NCBI GenBank assembly: GCA_020137815.1
Contig: CM035352.1
Coordinates: forward strand, 2,549,131-2,613,130
DNA: 64,000 bases
Direction: 5' to 3'
Source of the DNA: Hormiphora californensis
Lineage: Eukaryota; Ctenophora; Tentaculata; Cydippida; Pleurobrachiidae
Shown: in pieces, positions 10,526 through 24,600 of the stretch
Layout: each line of letters opens with the position of its first letter
Position numbering within the stretch: position 1 is the stretch's first letter
Made by a program: the position numbers and the translations under genes
Notes under the pieces: model-generated
What the model was told of the DNA's origin: nothing
Databases searched by the model: none
Seen by the model: only the letters and a program-made list of their open reading frames with translations

Positions 10526-12923
10526 AGAGAATGAGAGAGCGAGGGAGAGAGACAGGGACAGGGAGACAGGGAGGAGAGAGAGGGATAGAACGAACAGGAA
10601 TAAGTTACCCTCGAAAAAATAGGAGATTGAGATACCGAGCTGAGGGATAGAATGAGAGTTCGTGGTGATACCCGGCAGTAGCAAAAGGTGTAAGTGGGTC
10701 ACCTTCCCCGCCAACTAATTTCATTTAGTTTTTGGCTTAATTGTAATATCACAGTTTTAATATCCTATATTACAGTGTCCTTGTGTTGGTTACGAAGTTG
10801 GTTACGAAGTCACCCCTTTTATTGCATACATGAGCAATAATAACAGAGGGGTAATTTCATTACCAAGTCCTTGTGTTGGTCACACTGAGTGTTCGGCAAA
10901 AGTCCCCCAGTTGTATTGGACATTTTCACTAAATATATGACTTTACCCATTATTAACTTCTTTTCAGACGAAGCAGTACATGCCTGAAGCTCTAGGACGT
11001 GTTTTTGCAAATGAGACCTTTAAACCCTCAGCTAAGGAGGATGTGAGTTAAATTTAAATAGACAGTTGGGTGATCGGATAAATGTTTATTAGCCTCATGT
11101 TTGATTATCAGAGTTTTTATTATTCTCTCTGGGCTGAACCAGACGGGTATAATAATAAGTCGCTGACCAATGGTCAGCGACTTATTATTATACCCAGTGA
11201 CCATATTGTAATGACATTACTTGCCAAACCAAGTGAACAGTCGAGTTGGTAGGTAGGGAATGCAATCCATCCTTCCCCAGACACTGTCCATGATTGGAGA
11301 TATCAAGGAAGCCTTCAGTCAGCTGCTACCCGATCTACAGTGGATGGATGATGTAACGAGACAGAAAGCTGAGGAAAAGGTACAGCTCACTTTTTGCCTA
11401 GTTTTATATTCCGGTATTCAGCGCGGGAGGTGTTTAATTATTCCGGTATTCAGTGTGGGAGAGCTGTTTAATATTATTCCCACGTCCAATCAGGCAGTAG
11501 CAGTTGACAATAAGATAGGTTACCCGGGATGGATTATGGATGACAAAAAGTTGGCCGACTACCTTAATGTGAGTAATGCCGTACTTCAAAACTATTATAC
11601 TCTTACTTTGCTATATCTTATCTGATATAGTTGTTTCAAAGTATTTGTAAGTCATTTGAACGCTAACTACCCCTGTTTCCAGTTTGACCTGCCAGGAGAT
11701 AAACTCCGTAACAACTGGGCCCTGGATAAGTTCCTCACTCAACGTTCTTTCTCTAATCTTGGGAAAGCAGTGGATAAAACCAAGTGGTACATGTCCCCGG
11801 CCACAGTTAATGCCTATTACAACCCCAAAGCCAATGAGATGGTGTTCCCTGCTGCCATCCTTCAGCCTCCCTTCTACCATGTGGATTTCCCTAAATATGT
11901 TAACTACGGGGCTATTGGTGTGGTAATTGGACACGAACTGACACACGGATTCGATGATAACGGTATGTTTTGATATGGTAACGAAGTTACCCCCTTCCTT
12001 TGCTGGTGACCTCTCTGAAGGGTTTATTTCGTAACCAATGTTTCCATACAGGGTGGTTAGAAATGTTTTGAAACTTGGTAACCTGCACTGGATGCAAATT
12101 ACCAAGTTTTTGCACCACCCTGTGTGTGGTTCTCATTGTCGAACAAGGCAAGGTTCTCACACATTATAACGTTAACTTATCCAACCATTTCACGACATGA
12201 ATTGATGAACCTTACTAGGAGACACAATGTAAGAGACTCGAATCATGGCCAGTCATTGTACTTCTAACAGGTCGAAAATATTCAAAATCTGGGAAACTTG
12301 AGGAATGGTATACGGAGAAGGCACGGACAGGATTCGATCAAAGGGCGAAGTGCATGTCCGACCAATACAGCACCTACAGTGTGGAGGGTTTCCCGGTATA
12401 ATTGGTTTGTTTGTTGTAAGGCACTGTTAGTAACTGTTATACCCACGCCTGGATGTTGGTCCAGAGTTAGCCCACACTGACATCCTTCATTCTTTTTTAC
12501 AGGTGAATGGAAATTTAACTTTGGGAGAGAATATAGCTGACAACGGGGGAGTAAAACAAGCCTACATTGCATATCAGAATTGGGTTGCGAAGAACGGAAA
12601 GGAACAGGAACTTCCCGGGATGGATTTATCTAACGAACAAGCTTTCTTCCTATCATATGCTCAGGTAACTTTAGATTTTATTTAAAAGATATGGCCCCCA
12701 TACTAATCCCAGAAGACGGAAACTAACTAAATCTCCCTAGATTTGGTGTCAAAAGAAGACAAAGTCAGCCTTTGAGTCGATGACGAAGGAAGACCCTCAT
12801 AGTCCTGGGATGTTTAGGATAAAAGGGCCCCTGGTGAATAGTAAGGAGTTTGCTGCTGCATATAGTTGTCCTGTAGACAGTCCCATGAACCCTCCCCAGT
12901 CCGAGAAATGTGAGGTGTGGTAA
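5960..12923 (+). CDS. M13-family membrane zinc metallopeptidase (neprilysin/ECE-like)
   Basis: Fourteen exons: 5960-6076, 6395-6525, 6789-7110, 7296-7478, 7597-7683, 7767-7894, 8291-8438, 10968-11042, 11281-11379, 11494-11568, 11683-11962, 12271-12395, 12503-12664, 12741-12923. They sum to 2115 bases, or 704 residues, with every phase matching. The protein is a type II membrane protein: a short cytosolic start, one hydrophobic helix (about residues 8-32), then an extracellular M13 domain that trims small peptides. Seen directly are [14 protein letters not shown] at the start of the domain, the substrate-binding NAYY, the zinc motif HELTH (within [12 protein letters not shown]), the third ligand in GENIAD, and the family-typical end CEVW. 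The start was chosen because an acceptor (CACAG) lies just upstream. Two conserved N-terminal cysteines appear to be replaced by Tyr and Phe. Intron 7 is full of transposons. Family assignment is firm; the exact orthologue is not. Confidence 0.95.
6077..6394 (+). other. M13 intron 1 with two perfect palindromes
   Basis: It holds a (GA)n tract at about 6091-6127, a 24-base palindrome centred on AAGCTT (6219-6242) and a perfect 40-base palindrome centred on TTTCGAAA (6265-6304). Confidence 0.8.
6545..6645 (+). repeat. Short tandem repeat CTTGATTCCTC in M13 intron 2
   Basis: About six 11-base units of CTTGATTCCTC or a close variant follow a poly-C run at 6535-6549. The block is intronic and non-coding. 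Confidence 0.8.
7983..8106. repeat. Hairpin element in M13 intron 6
   Basis: The arm GTGAGGAAG...CCTTCCGGCTGGACAAATGA (7983 onward) is repeated inverted up to 8106. The best-matching arms are 44 bases at 8003-8046 and 8053-8096 around a tiny loop. It is probably a small foldback MITE. Confidence 0.8.
8542..9454. mobile_element. 913-base Tc1/mariner-type element with TA duplication
   Basis: The terminal inverted repeats start CTAGGCTGTCCAGTAAATAA and extend, less perfectly, for about 160 bases. TA lies on both sides (8540-8541 and 9455-9456). The same host repeat without the insertion is seen at about 48945 and 49245 in the reverse direction, giving the empty site GCGTATATATAGTTATTTC. A TA duplication and this terminal repeat fit the Tc1/mariner superfamily. 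No transposase frame remains, so it is non-autonomous. Confidence 0.85.
10311..10740. mobile_element. 430-base hairpin MITE with central (GA)n
   Basis: The left end TTAAGCCAAAAACTAAATGA (10311) and the right end (to 10740) are inverted copies over 70 bases and include GTTGGCGGGGAAGG. The centre is a (GA)n microsatellite at 10437-10520. Copies of the same family lie at 46921-47173 and 47827-48081. Every copy begins with TTAA, so TTAA may be the target duplication, as in piggyBac-like elements. Confidence 0.8.
10787..10868. mobile_element. Small MITE of the TTGGTAACGAAG family
   Basis: It begins with TTGGTTACGAAG (twice, in tandem) and ends near GGGGTAATTTCATTACCAAG, inverted ends shared with copies at 11973-12040, 35911-36024 and 37511-37610. 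Confidence 0.55.
11145..11195. repeat. 51-base near-perfect palindrome in M13 intron 8
   Basis: GGGTATAATAATAAGTCGCT is followed immediately by its inverse. The whole stretch can form a single 25-bp hairpin. Confidence 0.85.
11973..12040. mobile_element. Small MITE of the TTGGTAACGAAG family in M13 intron 11
   Basis: The ends GGTAACGAAGTTACCCC and GGGTTTATTTCGTAACCA are inverted relative to each other over a 68-base element. A shorter GGTAACC...ACCAAGT pair follows at about 12075-12110. Confidence 0.55.
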
Positions 12924-12994
12924 CAGTGTAGGGAGTAGGACTTGAATAATTTGGAGGCGGGGTGGGAATGGTTCGGGTTGGGTTGTGTGTGAGA

Positions 12995-13000
<6 letters not shown>

Positions 13001-13084
<84 letters not shown>
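13001..13084. repeat. (GA)n microsatellite
   Basis: About 40 GA units just downstream of the M13 stop codon. The R/E-repeat and S/L-repeat frames crossing it are artefacts. Confidence 0.95.
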
Positions 13085-13086
<2 letters not shown>

Positions 13087-13526
13087 AAAGACTCTTCACG
13101 GTGAGAGATGCCGTGAAACTAAATTAAGTTTTACATTTTTACAGACTGATCTCTAACAATCGTTATCATGCATTTATTACATCGCTTGATGCATTTTATG
13201 TGCATCATAATTAATTATTGGCAATTTTAATTTTATATTTTACCGATTAACAAAATTACTTTGTGCTTTCTGTCTAATTTGGCAAATGGCATATTATATG
13301 CGACATGTTTACGAAATGTTGTGACCGCTCATCCACGGCCAATTTCCTCAAATCACACGTTCAGAAACGTACGTGCAGCAAATGCTGAAATGGCTACTTT
13401 TCACATAAACTGCGCGCCGCGCGTTACAAATGCTGAGTATGCTCTGTACAGATTCAGAAGCAAAACGACCCAGTTGAACCAAACAAAAATGCCTTTTTTG
13501 TGATGTTTCCTATGCTATGGTCCATC

Positions 13527-13622
13527 CCCTGATAAGATAGAGACTTCAAGTTTGGAGGTTAGGATGAAATCGACATGATCTTCCGTACCTTTAAATTTGT
13601 CTCTATCTCATCAGGGGTGGAG
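13527..13622. repeat. Imperfect inverted repeat (CTGATAAGATAGAGACTT family)
   Basis: The left arm CCATCCCCTGATAAGATAGA is mirrored by TCTATCTCATCAGGGGTGG. A better preserved relative lies at 38475-38710. Confidence 0.65.
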
Positions 13623-13910
13623 CTATATTGAAGTATGAAAATAGTAAATATCACAATACCCAAGGACCTTTCACTTTTTACTTTTCCATCACCCTTTTTG
13701 TTCATTCGTCCGTTTGTCAACTTATTTCAGTGATTGAACACATAATAACGTCTTGTTTTTGGGAAAAGTGAGGTAAAACCAAATACAAGATAATAAAAAT
13801 AGAGTCAAAAAACCACGTTACACCTCGCCCCTCGGTGCACACTCACACAGAAAACTCACCCACACAAACACTCAAACAGTACTATCTCACACTCTCTCTC
13901 TTTCTCTCCC

Positions 13911-16681
<2,771 letters not shown>

Positions 16682-17032
16682 TTATACCGAGTTTTACCTT
16701 TTGAAAGTGATTATTTTAACTTTGGGAATGAGGTGAGATACTCCATTATAACGGGATTTTAGAGGTGGGAAACACGTAGTGTACATCATGTAAGTCAAGA
16801 TCAAGAAGATTGGAAGCTAAATAGATTTGTATAAATTAAATAAACACACGCACATGTACCAAATTAAACTTTTCAAAGTTTCCTACTACTGTTTTTTGGG
16901 TCCCGCCAAGTTTTCTGATAAGTCTGTAATCTGTAAACCCCTTCATGTCCTTTCAAAGAGAATGATCACCATTTATACCGAGATGCAACTAGTAACTCAT
17001 TAACAACTCATTAACAAATCATTAGCAACTCA

Positions 17033-17944
17033 TTAACACGTCATCAACTCTCTGATACACTGCACTTTGTAATCCCAGTATCTATCCCTCACAGTCGGCG
17101 TCTCCTTTAACACCATATAGATATCAATCGCCTTCTCATAGTCCTCTCTCTCCTCCCTGATCTCCGCGAGGACCTTCAGCCCAAACGGGCTTCTTATCTG
17201 CCGAGAGTAGAGATCTTCACACATCTCAACAAACAATTTGAAATCAACCATTGAGTGTCCATTTCCCTTGATCATTCCCGTCGCGTAATTCCAGGGAGAT
17301 TCGTTGTTAGGGGCTTTGTTAATGTATGCTCGAGTGTACTCCAACTCCCGTTCAATTACCTCCTTATCCCAGCCTGTAGTGTTAGTCACCACAAAGTATC
17401 TGTGATTCCAGGCACTGTTGTTTCTGAGGTCTTCCTGGAGTAATTTCTCAACAAATTCCAATTCTCCCTCCCATAAATTGTATTGAGACACAACCCACTG
17501 CCGGTGATCCCACGCGTGATAGTTTTTAGCATCCTTCCCCAGTGTGGTAGCGGTTAGATCCAGCTCCTTAGAAGGGTCCCCGGTCATTTCAATAAGACAG
17601 CGGCGATGGATGCCATACCTGATAATTCTTGGGTTGATCCTTGATCACTGCATCAGCAAACTCAACCTCCTGATCCAGACTAATGTTCATGTTCCTCAGT
17701 ATCTCCCTGCGATAGTGCCACACATGTGTAGTTTGCAGCATTCAGATCGATAGCATCGGTGGTAAGTTCAAACGCTCTCAAACTGTACTCCTTCTTTTGC
17801 ATGAATAGCCGCCATGTAACTATACACATCTTTAAATCGGTCTGAGTACATGATCTGAACTACATCACCACAGGGGAGGGGAATAGGGGTAATGTCCTTC
17901 CAGTCGGGCCGCTCTGAGTATGGTGTCTCATCTGAGTCTGACAT
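17033..17944 (-). CDS. FNTA: Protein farnesyl/geranylgeranyltransferase type-1 alpha subunit, frame broken three times
   Basis: This is the regulatory and structural alpha subunit shared by farnesyltransferase and geranylgeranyltransferase I, built from prenyltransferase alpha repeats. Seen are DWKDITPIPL near the start, FKDVYSY, NAANYT|VWHYRR, QPKNYQVWH|HRR, AKNYHAWDHRQWV, RNNSAWNHRYFVV and NNESPWNYATG. The gene has no intron. Reading from ATG 17944, one extra base is needed near 17808-17818, one near 17725 and one near 17610 to join the frames. All three are insertions, and removing them gives about 302 residues. Downstream of 17587 the frame is intact for 184 residues. Clustered +1 errors suggest sequencing indels. 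An intronless processed pseudogene is the alternative, but no poly(A) tail is visible. It sits 216 bases downstream of NOL10, with an acceptor AG (17947-17948) just before the ATG. Confidence 0.85.
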
Positions 17945-18159
17945 GGCTAGTTAGAGGAGATATTTAATTAGGCGAGATTCATTTAGGGGGGTGTGAGGTC
18001 AGAAGTAGGGGACATGTTAGAATTGGCCAACATTGGAAGCAGTCAATAATAAACAAAGAGTGTAATCAGATTGTTGTTATTCTGAGTTGGATAAAAGTCA
18101 ATAAATTATTTTAAAAACAGTTTTAAAAGCAGTTTTAAAAGTTAGTTTACCCAACCTTT

Positions 18160-20270
18160 CTACCCCTCCAGAACTTTCCTCGTTGCTTCTTCAAGAAGGG
18201 AGCTGCAGATCGTCCCAATTGCCTTCTCTCTCCTCCCATCATCTCCACCGCTCTTGTCCCTGCGAGGTTGTCTGGGGGTCTCTTCTGGCTCTGCCGCTGT
18301 TTCAGCAGTTGCTGCTCCTATCCTGCTACCAAGTGGTAGAGACACCGAACTGGTGTTAACCGCGAATATCTTGCTCTCGTTCTCACAACTCACTAGTTTC
18401 ATCTGCATTGCTCGTTTACCCCTGCTAGGTTTCACTACCTCCTCCTCCTCCTCTTCCTCCTCACTTTCTCCACCCACTGCTGAAACCTCCTCAAACCCGC
18501 TCTTCTGCTGGTCAGTTAGCTTTCTAACTGTTGGGTTGATCAGTTTGAATTGTTCGCTCTCCTCATCTACTTGGAAGTTAGAGTCTGTGAAGAGAGATCC
18601 AAATCGGTCATCACCCATGAGTGTGCCACCTTTATGGAGATCCTTAGCGGCCAGGTTTTTATTAATCTTGGGCAGGGCTCGCTTCTCAATCCTGTCTGGG
18701 ACAGCCAATTTCTCCTTGACTCTCTTCTCTTTGTACTCCGAAAATGCAAACGGTTGTACAATGTCCCTAGCCTCGCGATACAGCTTCATGTGGATAAAGT
18801 AACCATGCATGTAGGCCCGGAGGTAACTAGTCCCAGAGAGATGTGACAGACCCAAGCTCTCCAGCTCCTCTGACGTAACAAATTTGTAATCATCATAAAC
18901 CACGTTCTCAGTTGACTCTTCCAGCTCCTCCGTGATACTATCCAGGAATGAGCACCATTTGGGGGCTGGACCCACCGCAGGTATGTAAAATGTTCCCATT
19001 TTTTGGGCTTCCTTGGCGAAGAAGAACATTCCAGTGCCTTCGTGCCATGCCACGTGACAGATGTCTTCCTCTGACTCGATAGCAGTGAACGCCTCCCCAG
19101 TCTGCCCATCCCATATCTTGAAACTGCGTTTACAGGCTGACATAACCCGGCCTTCAGGGTGGTAAAATATTGTGTTGATAGGTTGCCCATAGTGATGGTC
19201 TTTGGTTAGCATGACCTGGGGAGATCGGATATCGTAGAGATGGACCTTTCCATCCTCCGTTCCCACCGCCAGATCGAGAATGTTTGAGGTTTGTAGAGCG
19301 GTGATTTGAGGTGCAGAGGGAACGGACAGTGTTGCACATCGTGTTCTAGAGCGAGGATCCCAGCACTCAACGGTACCAGTTTCAGTTCCTGAGGGAGGGA
19401 GAGCAATGAGAAAATAATCAGAAGATGTAGGTACCTGACACATCTCTATTTATTTGTTACACGTAATTATACAAAGAACGGTTAAGTACCAGGTATTCAG
19501 ATTTTGGGACTCACCTAAAAACAAGAGAGAATGTTGGGGATGGATCTTGGTGACATTTACACCGGTAGTTAGTGTATCGATAGGCTTCATAAAGGTTCCT
19601 TTACACAGGTTCAATCTAAACACTTGAGAACCAGTGGCACCTGCATCAAAATATAATCGTTATATCATTGACTAGTGATTAGAACTAGTATCTAAATGGT
19701 ACCTGGGTGTTTGGTTAAATCTGTAAGGTGTCAATAACTAACCAATATAAAGTTCAGCAGTCCGGGAATAGTACGCGATATCTCGACCAAAGGTAGGGAT
19801 ACGTGTCCGGTAATAGATCCCATCTTGTGTATGCATCTCAATATACCGCTCAGATTGTAACAGAACCAGCTTCTTCCAATCTTCAGAGAGAATGTGAAAA
19901 GCCACCACTTCTGAGTCCATTCCACGTTCGAACTTCATTGATAGTTGGCTCGTGTCAAAACATCTGAGGGAAATGATAATATAAGAAATATCAAATAGGT
20001 CACACTCGGAAAAAAGTAATTTAGACAACTCTATTACCTTAATCTAGGCGGATAAACCCCCGTTGCATAGATGTGGGTCTTATCGGGTGTCAAGGCAATT
20101 CGCTGACTGCTGATTGGCATTTCAAATTCTTGTATCAGCTGAATTCGTTTCCTCATGGATACATCTGTCTTGAGGAGGAGCCGTTTCTTTCTTTCTGAGA
20201 GCCAGTCAGGTATTGTCCGTCCATGAGTAAGGTTGTAGATCTTAACATCGTTTGGGTTTAGTACTTGCAT
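18160..20270 (-). CDS. NOL10: Nucleolar protein 10 (NOL10/Enp2), ribosome biogenesis
   Basis: Four exons in transcript order: 20038-20270, 19743-19963, 19515-19640, 18160-19388. They sum to 1809 bases, or 602 residues. NOL10/Enp2 is a WD-repeat nucleolar protein of the small-subunit processome. Family matches run the length of the protein: NDVKIYNL at the start, FERGMDSEVV, FGRDIAYYSR, VECWDPRSRTR, VHLYDIRSP, GPAPKWCSFLD, VYDDYKFVTSEELESLGL, LRAYMHGYF, and the NUC153-like GDDRFGSLF...NFQVDEESEQF. An acidic (E)n stretch and a basic tail follow. It is shorter than the human protein (about 690). The start at 20270 was chosen because it gives the family N-terminus MQVLNPNDVKIY and lies eight bases after an acceptor. 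It is the first gene of a same-strand trio with FNTA and taxilin. Confidence 0.95.
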
Positions 20271-21640
20271 ATCTGACCTATCAAAAGAGTTGTGTATAGC
20301 GGTCAGTTCATGTAATCTTATTTCTGTCCCCGTGGGAGACGGGAGCGGGGAGTGCTGAGCGATCAAGTCCAACAAAACTTTTTAAAATCATCTTGGTTAG
20401 AATAGCGGATAGTATCTCCATAAGTTTACTGAGAATGACCGTTTAAGTTGGCTTTTAAAAGCGCTACAATAACCTGTACGGTGCACCGCGTGTGAAGACC
20501 GACGGACCGCGGGCAGAGGGGCCAGCAGCTCAGGGGCAGGAACTTTAAAAGTGAATTCGTATGTATAATTTTGGGAAGAATTTCGTGCATTCCTGGGAGG
20601 GGCCGAAGGCCACTCCCACAGCGACCGATAACCGAAGGTGCCGCAAAGCGACACCGGAGGGAGCTCCGGTCGTGCGACCGGAGATGTCAAGTTGCATTTT
20701 TATTGTTCAAATTTTTTGGTATGTGCTAAGGTCTCGTCGCGCATACACCACCGTAACGAGCGGACCTCGTTAGAGGGGCAGCAGCCAGCAGCACTTGAAA
20801 AGCAAATTTTGAAAAGGGAAATTTTGGAAATTATAATTTTGAAACTTGCAAAATTTTGGAACACAATTTCATTCAAGCGCGCGGCGCACGCGCAGCGAAA
20901 TATTGACAATTGCAGCGCACATATCACTTTTGAGCGCGTTTCTGTATTCCGCAGCGCCGCTCAAGTTTTATCTGTATCTGTTTTTTTTCTAAAAGTTTAA
21001 AATTCTTTTCAAAGAGGCCCCTCGGAAATGTTCAAGTCATGCACAATCAAGTCACGCCCACCAATCACAGCTCAGAACGCGCGGAGTGCTTCGCGCGTTC
21101 TGCGCTGTGATTGGTGGGCGTGACTTGATTGTGCATGACTTGAACATTTCCGAGGGCCTCAAACTTCTTTTCAAGACTTAAAACGAAAAAGAATTTTCAC
21201 TTTTCACTGCAATCCCTTGGCCCAGCTCGCAGGCGCTCTGTTCCTAAACCCCCACTGGGGCTGCGCCCCTGGAAAAAGTTAAAACGTACGGTTTGGCCTT
21301 GAAAAGCGCTGCCTATTCCCGCACTGGGGCCTGACGCCTGTAGCATATGCTAAGTTGGCCGATTTGGCTGTTGGTACGTTTTTTTGTCTTGTGTGCATAC
21401 TGTGTGTCCTCATGGTAGCGGGTAGAGCGCCTGTAGCGTGTGCCGTGTGTGCCAAATTTGGTCGACTTGGCATTTGCTTTAAAAAGCGTAATATTCCGCA
21501 CCGAGGCGACTATGTCCTATGAAGTAGGCAGTAGCATGTGTATGTTGAATGCAGTAGGAGACATAATCGTTCTGAAGAACCAACCAGGATTAAAAAAGGA
21601 TTGGAGTTTAAAGTTTTAAACAGCTCATTTCTTGTTAGGA
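20271..21640. other. Divergent intergenic region between NOL10 and the coiled-coil gene
   Basis: The two start codons point away from each other across 1.37 kb, so promoters for both probably lie here. It contains a GC-rich block (20580-20690) with the palindrome CTCCGGTCGTGCGACCGGAG and similarity to the hAT-type MITE at 50416 (GGTGCCGCAAAGCG against GGTGCCGCGAAGCG). It also holds a long hairpin at 21014-21166. No TATA box or other core element could be assigned. Confidence 0.55.
21014..21166. repeat. About 150-base hairpin between divergent genes
   Basis: The arm starting GAGGCCCCTCGGAAATG and continuing through CAAGTCACGCCCACCAATCA is repeated inverted with few mismatches. The centre is CGCGCGGAGTGCTTCGCGCG. 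It is probably a foldback MITE; it could also act as a regulatory structure. Confidence 0.85.
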
Positions 21641-24600
21641 ATGTCTGATTACTCCGACTACAGTGATGATGAAGATGATGGACCAGCACCCCGAGTTTAC
21701 TCAGGTGAGCAGTGGGTTTAATTCAACGAGAAGTATCAATTCAAATTGAAAAAAATAATCTTGATATCACCCCTCTTCTTTCAGGGAAAAACACAGCGGC
21801 CACAGCCAACGATCTCCAGCACCAGTTGACTCGTTTTAAATCAAAGTATAACAAAAGCAACAAAGAAAGGGAGCAACTATCAAGAAAAGTAGCTGATCTT
21901 GAAGGGTAAGTAGTAATTGAAATAGACCTCATTGATTGGTTACTGATCGTATCTTCCTCTCAGGAAACTAACCGAGTATGGAGATTTAAAAAAGTTGTAT
22001 GACAGTACACGACTGGAACGTGACGTTGAGCGTCGTTCGTTTGAAATACAATTAGCAAACGAGGCAGATCAGAACAAGAAGTTACAGACTCTGCTAAAGC
22101 AAAATGGGTCAAGTCTTGCCGAGCTGGAACGGAGACATAAGGAGCTAGCAGAGCTAAACAAACAAAATGAAGCGAAACTGTTCCAAAGCAAAATCGGTAT
22201 GACCACAGACCAACAACATCATTTTAAACCCTATAGTACATCCTGATTGCAGATATATATGAGAGGGTACATTGTACAACCGTTACTTTTTTCACTCTAT
22301 ATTTTCAGATCACGCGGGGGTTGTTAGTAATGTAGCCAGCCTTGAGGAACAACTCGCCCAGACAAAAGATGAGTTACAAAGTTCCAGAGAGATCGTTATG
22401 GAACATACTAACTCACTTCAACTTCTTACTGGGGAACGCTCTGCGCTGTTGGTACGTGTTCTAAATTCATTCTCCAATGCCATATGGTCATTTTTTTTTT
22501 AACTTGTGCAAAATTTTTTCCGAAAATGACATAAGTTCAGTTTTTTCGACTTTTATCATAGTTTTTGTCAAAAAATATTATTTTCCAACGAATATTATGT
22601 GTAAAAGTGTATAGGGAATAGATTTACAGGCAAAATAAATTAAAAACTCACCTCGTGAGGTGCCGGTGACCATGTTTGCAAAAGCGTGTGCCATTCCGTC
22701 AAATTTTAATATTTTTTCCTAAAATTTTCGAAAATATGCTGAAAAATGTCCATAATAAACACCATTAAAATATGTAAGCAAACTTACTCAATCTATGAGG
22801 TGCAACCGGTGTTTAAAGTTACACTGTATACTTACAGCTACTTTTAAGCCCGTAGCACCTCACGTTTCACGACTTTTCCTAGCTAGATACTTGCAGTAGA
22901 CTCAAAACCATCATTTGTACCAAAAAAGTTCCAAAAATTTTGCTCAATGAGTGAGGTGCACCCAAAAAACTGTATTTTCTTCAAACGCTAATTGCACCTC
23001 ACTCAGTGAGTATATAGTTCTGAAAGTGGCCTTAATTTGCTCATATGACATCCCCAAACACTACCTAATCGATTCCAAGGTCATTGCTCAACCTGTGAGG
23101 TGCACTGGAGAAGTAGGTAAAATATGTCATTTTTTGAGGGTCTGCACCTCACTCGCTGAGTAATTTTTAGAGCAAATTTTCGGTAAATCAGGAGGGAAAT
23201 TGTCTAATCTTGCTTTATGCCAAGTTTCAATTCTTTATTTACTCATTTGACCCCTAGTGAGTAAACTTTTAGCTCTAAAATCGGCTTGCACCTCACCAAA
23301 TGAGTAAATTTTTCCATGGTTTTCACCTCATCTGATGAGTGAGAAATATCCCCACCATTTCTGAAAGTTTGGAGATTTTTGATCAAACGGTATTTCTACA
23401 AATCGGGGGCACCTCACGATAGCACCTCACGGCGTAGAAATGCTATAGCACCTCACTGGAGTAAGCTAGAGACTTCGTTCTTTCACTAAATTGAACTTTT
23501 AATATTTCTCGATTTTTTGAGGTGCTGAGTAAATTTCCAGTGGCCACAGCTATTTTGCTATGATCATTTGAAAAAATTTGGTAGTTGCACAAGTTAAAAA
23601 AAAAATGACCATATGTTACTTCTTTAATTATGTTACTCCGTTAATTTTATCCCTTATAGAACGAGGAACAGTTGAACAAGGCTCGTATTAAGGAGCTATT
23701 TAATGAACTAAAGGAGTACAAGAACAAATACAACGAAGTGGACAAGAGCTATGGAGATCTCAGTCAGAAACATGCCAACCTAAAGGTATGGAATCATACA
23801 GTTAGAATAATTGGATACTGCGTTGTTTGTACTGACAGAGTCTGAACAAATCAAATCCTTGGTTAATATTTAGTTGTCTCGCTCAGTCTGATTTGTATAA
23901 TATTTGTAAACAGCAGTGAATTTTTATCAGGCACTAACGAACACCAACGCAAGCCAACTCAATAAAAGTATCACAGAGAGTAAAGAGGAAAGTTTCAAGC
24001 TAAGTGGAGAAAGGGATTCTCTCCAATTGAAGCTAACACACACTCAGTTAGTTGTTGTTTATTGGAGTATTTTCAGTCAATTACCAAATGAATATATTTT
24101 CTTGTTTTATTCGAGTAAGGTCGAGCAAGGCAAATATTTGCAATGTTTTAGAGACACACTAAAGGATACCCAGTCAAGTTTGGTGGAGATACAGGACCGG
24201 TATAAGGTGGAGAAAGAGGAGGGGGATAAGAATAAGGTGCTTCTGAAGCAGGCACAAATGAGCATCCAGCACCTCAAGGTACTTTGATACACTTATAACT
24301 TGTCTCACAGAAGACGAAGCGTGTGTGACATTACAGTCATGTGTAGTATATCAACTCCTAATATACCTATGTAGTATGTACAACAACGCTATAACAATAC
24401 TACTAGTACTACAATGTACATACTAATTCAAGTGGAGAGATATATTTGAACCAGGGATCTACTACTGAAATTATTGTAGTCATTCAGGACCTACCGACTA
24501 GTTAATTATCTGTTCATAATTATCTGTTCATTCAGGAACTCTATGGGGAGAAGGAAGTTCAAAATAACCGCCATGTTTCTGAGATAGAAAAACAACTGGG

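Larger units (their letters stand above)
8439..10967. mobile_element. Composite repeat filling M13 intron 7 (reverse orientation)
   Basis: From about 8445 to 10740 this matches 46922-49343 in the opposite orientation. It runs from a GC hairpin end (CACTGCGCTGGCAAGCGCA), through a 285-base module, a CATA/ATCT-type microsatellite (9664-9680) and a 650-base module with the palindrome CATTGCGCGAG, to the hairpin element at 10311-10740. A second transposon (8542-9454) is inserted inside it. No coding capacity is seen. Confidence 0.75.
12924..13910. other. Intergenic between convergent M13 and taxilin genes
   Basis: It holds a (GA)n microsatellite at 13001-13084 and an imperfect inverted repeat at about 13527-13622 whose arms include CCCTGATAAGATAGAGACTT (same family as 38475-38710). 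No gene was recognised; the open frame at 13261-13503 resembles nothing known. Confidence 0.6.

Noticed and set aside
10382-13156. R/E-repeat and S/L-repeat open frames at GA/CT tracts here and elsewhere
   Set aside because: They are translations of dinucleotide microsatellites, not proteins.
18254-18846. Plus-strand frames of 182 and 98 residues
   Set aside because: They are antisense shadows of the large last exon of NOL10.
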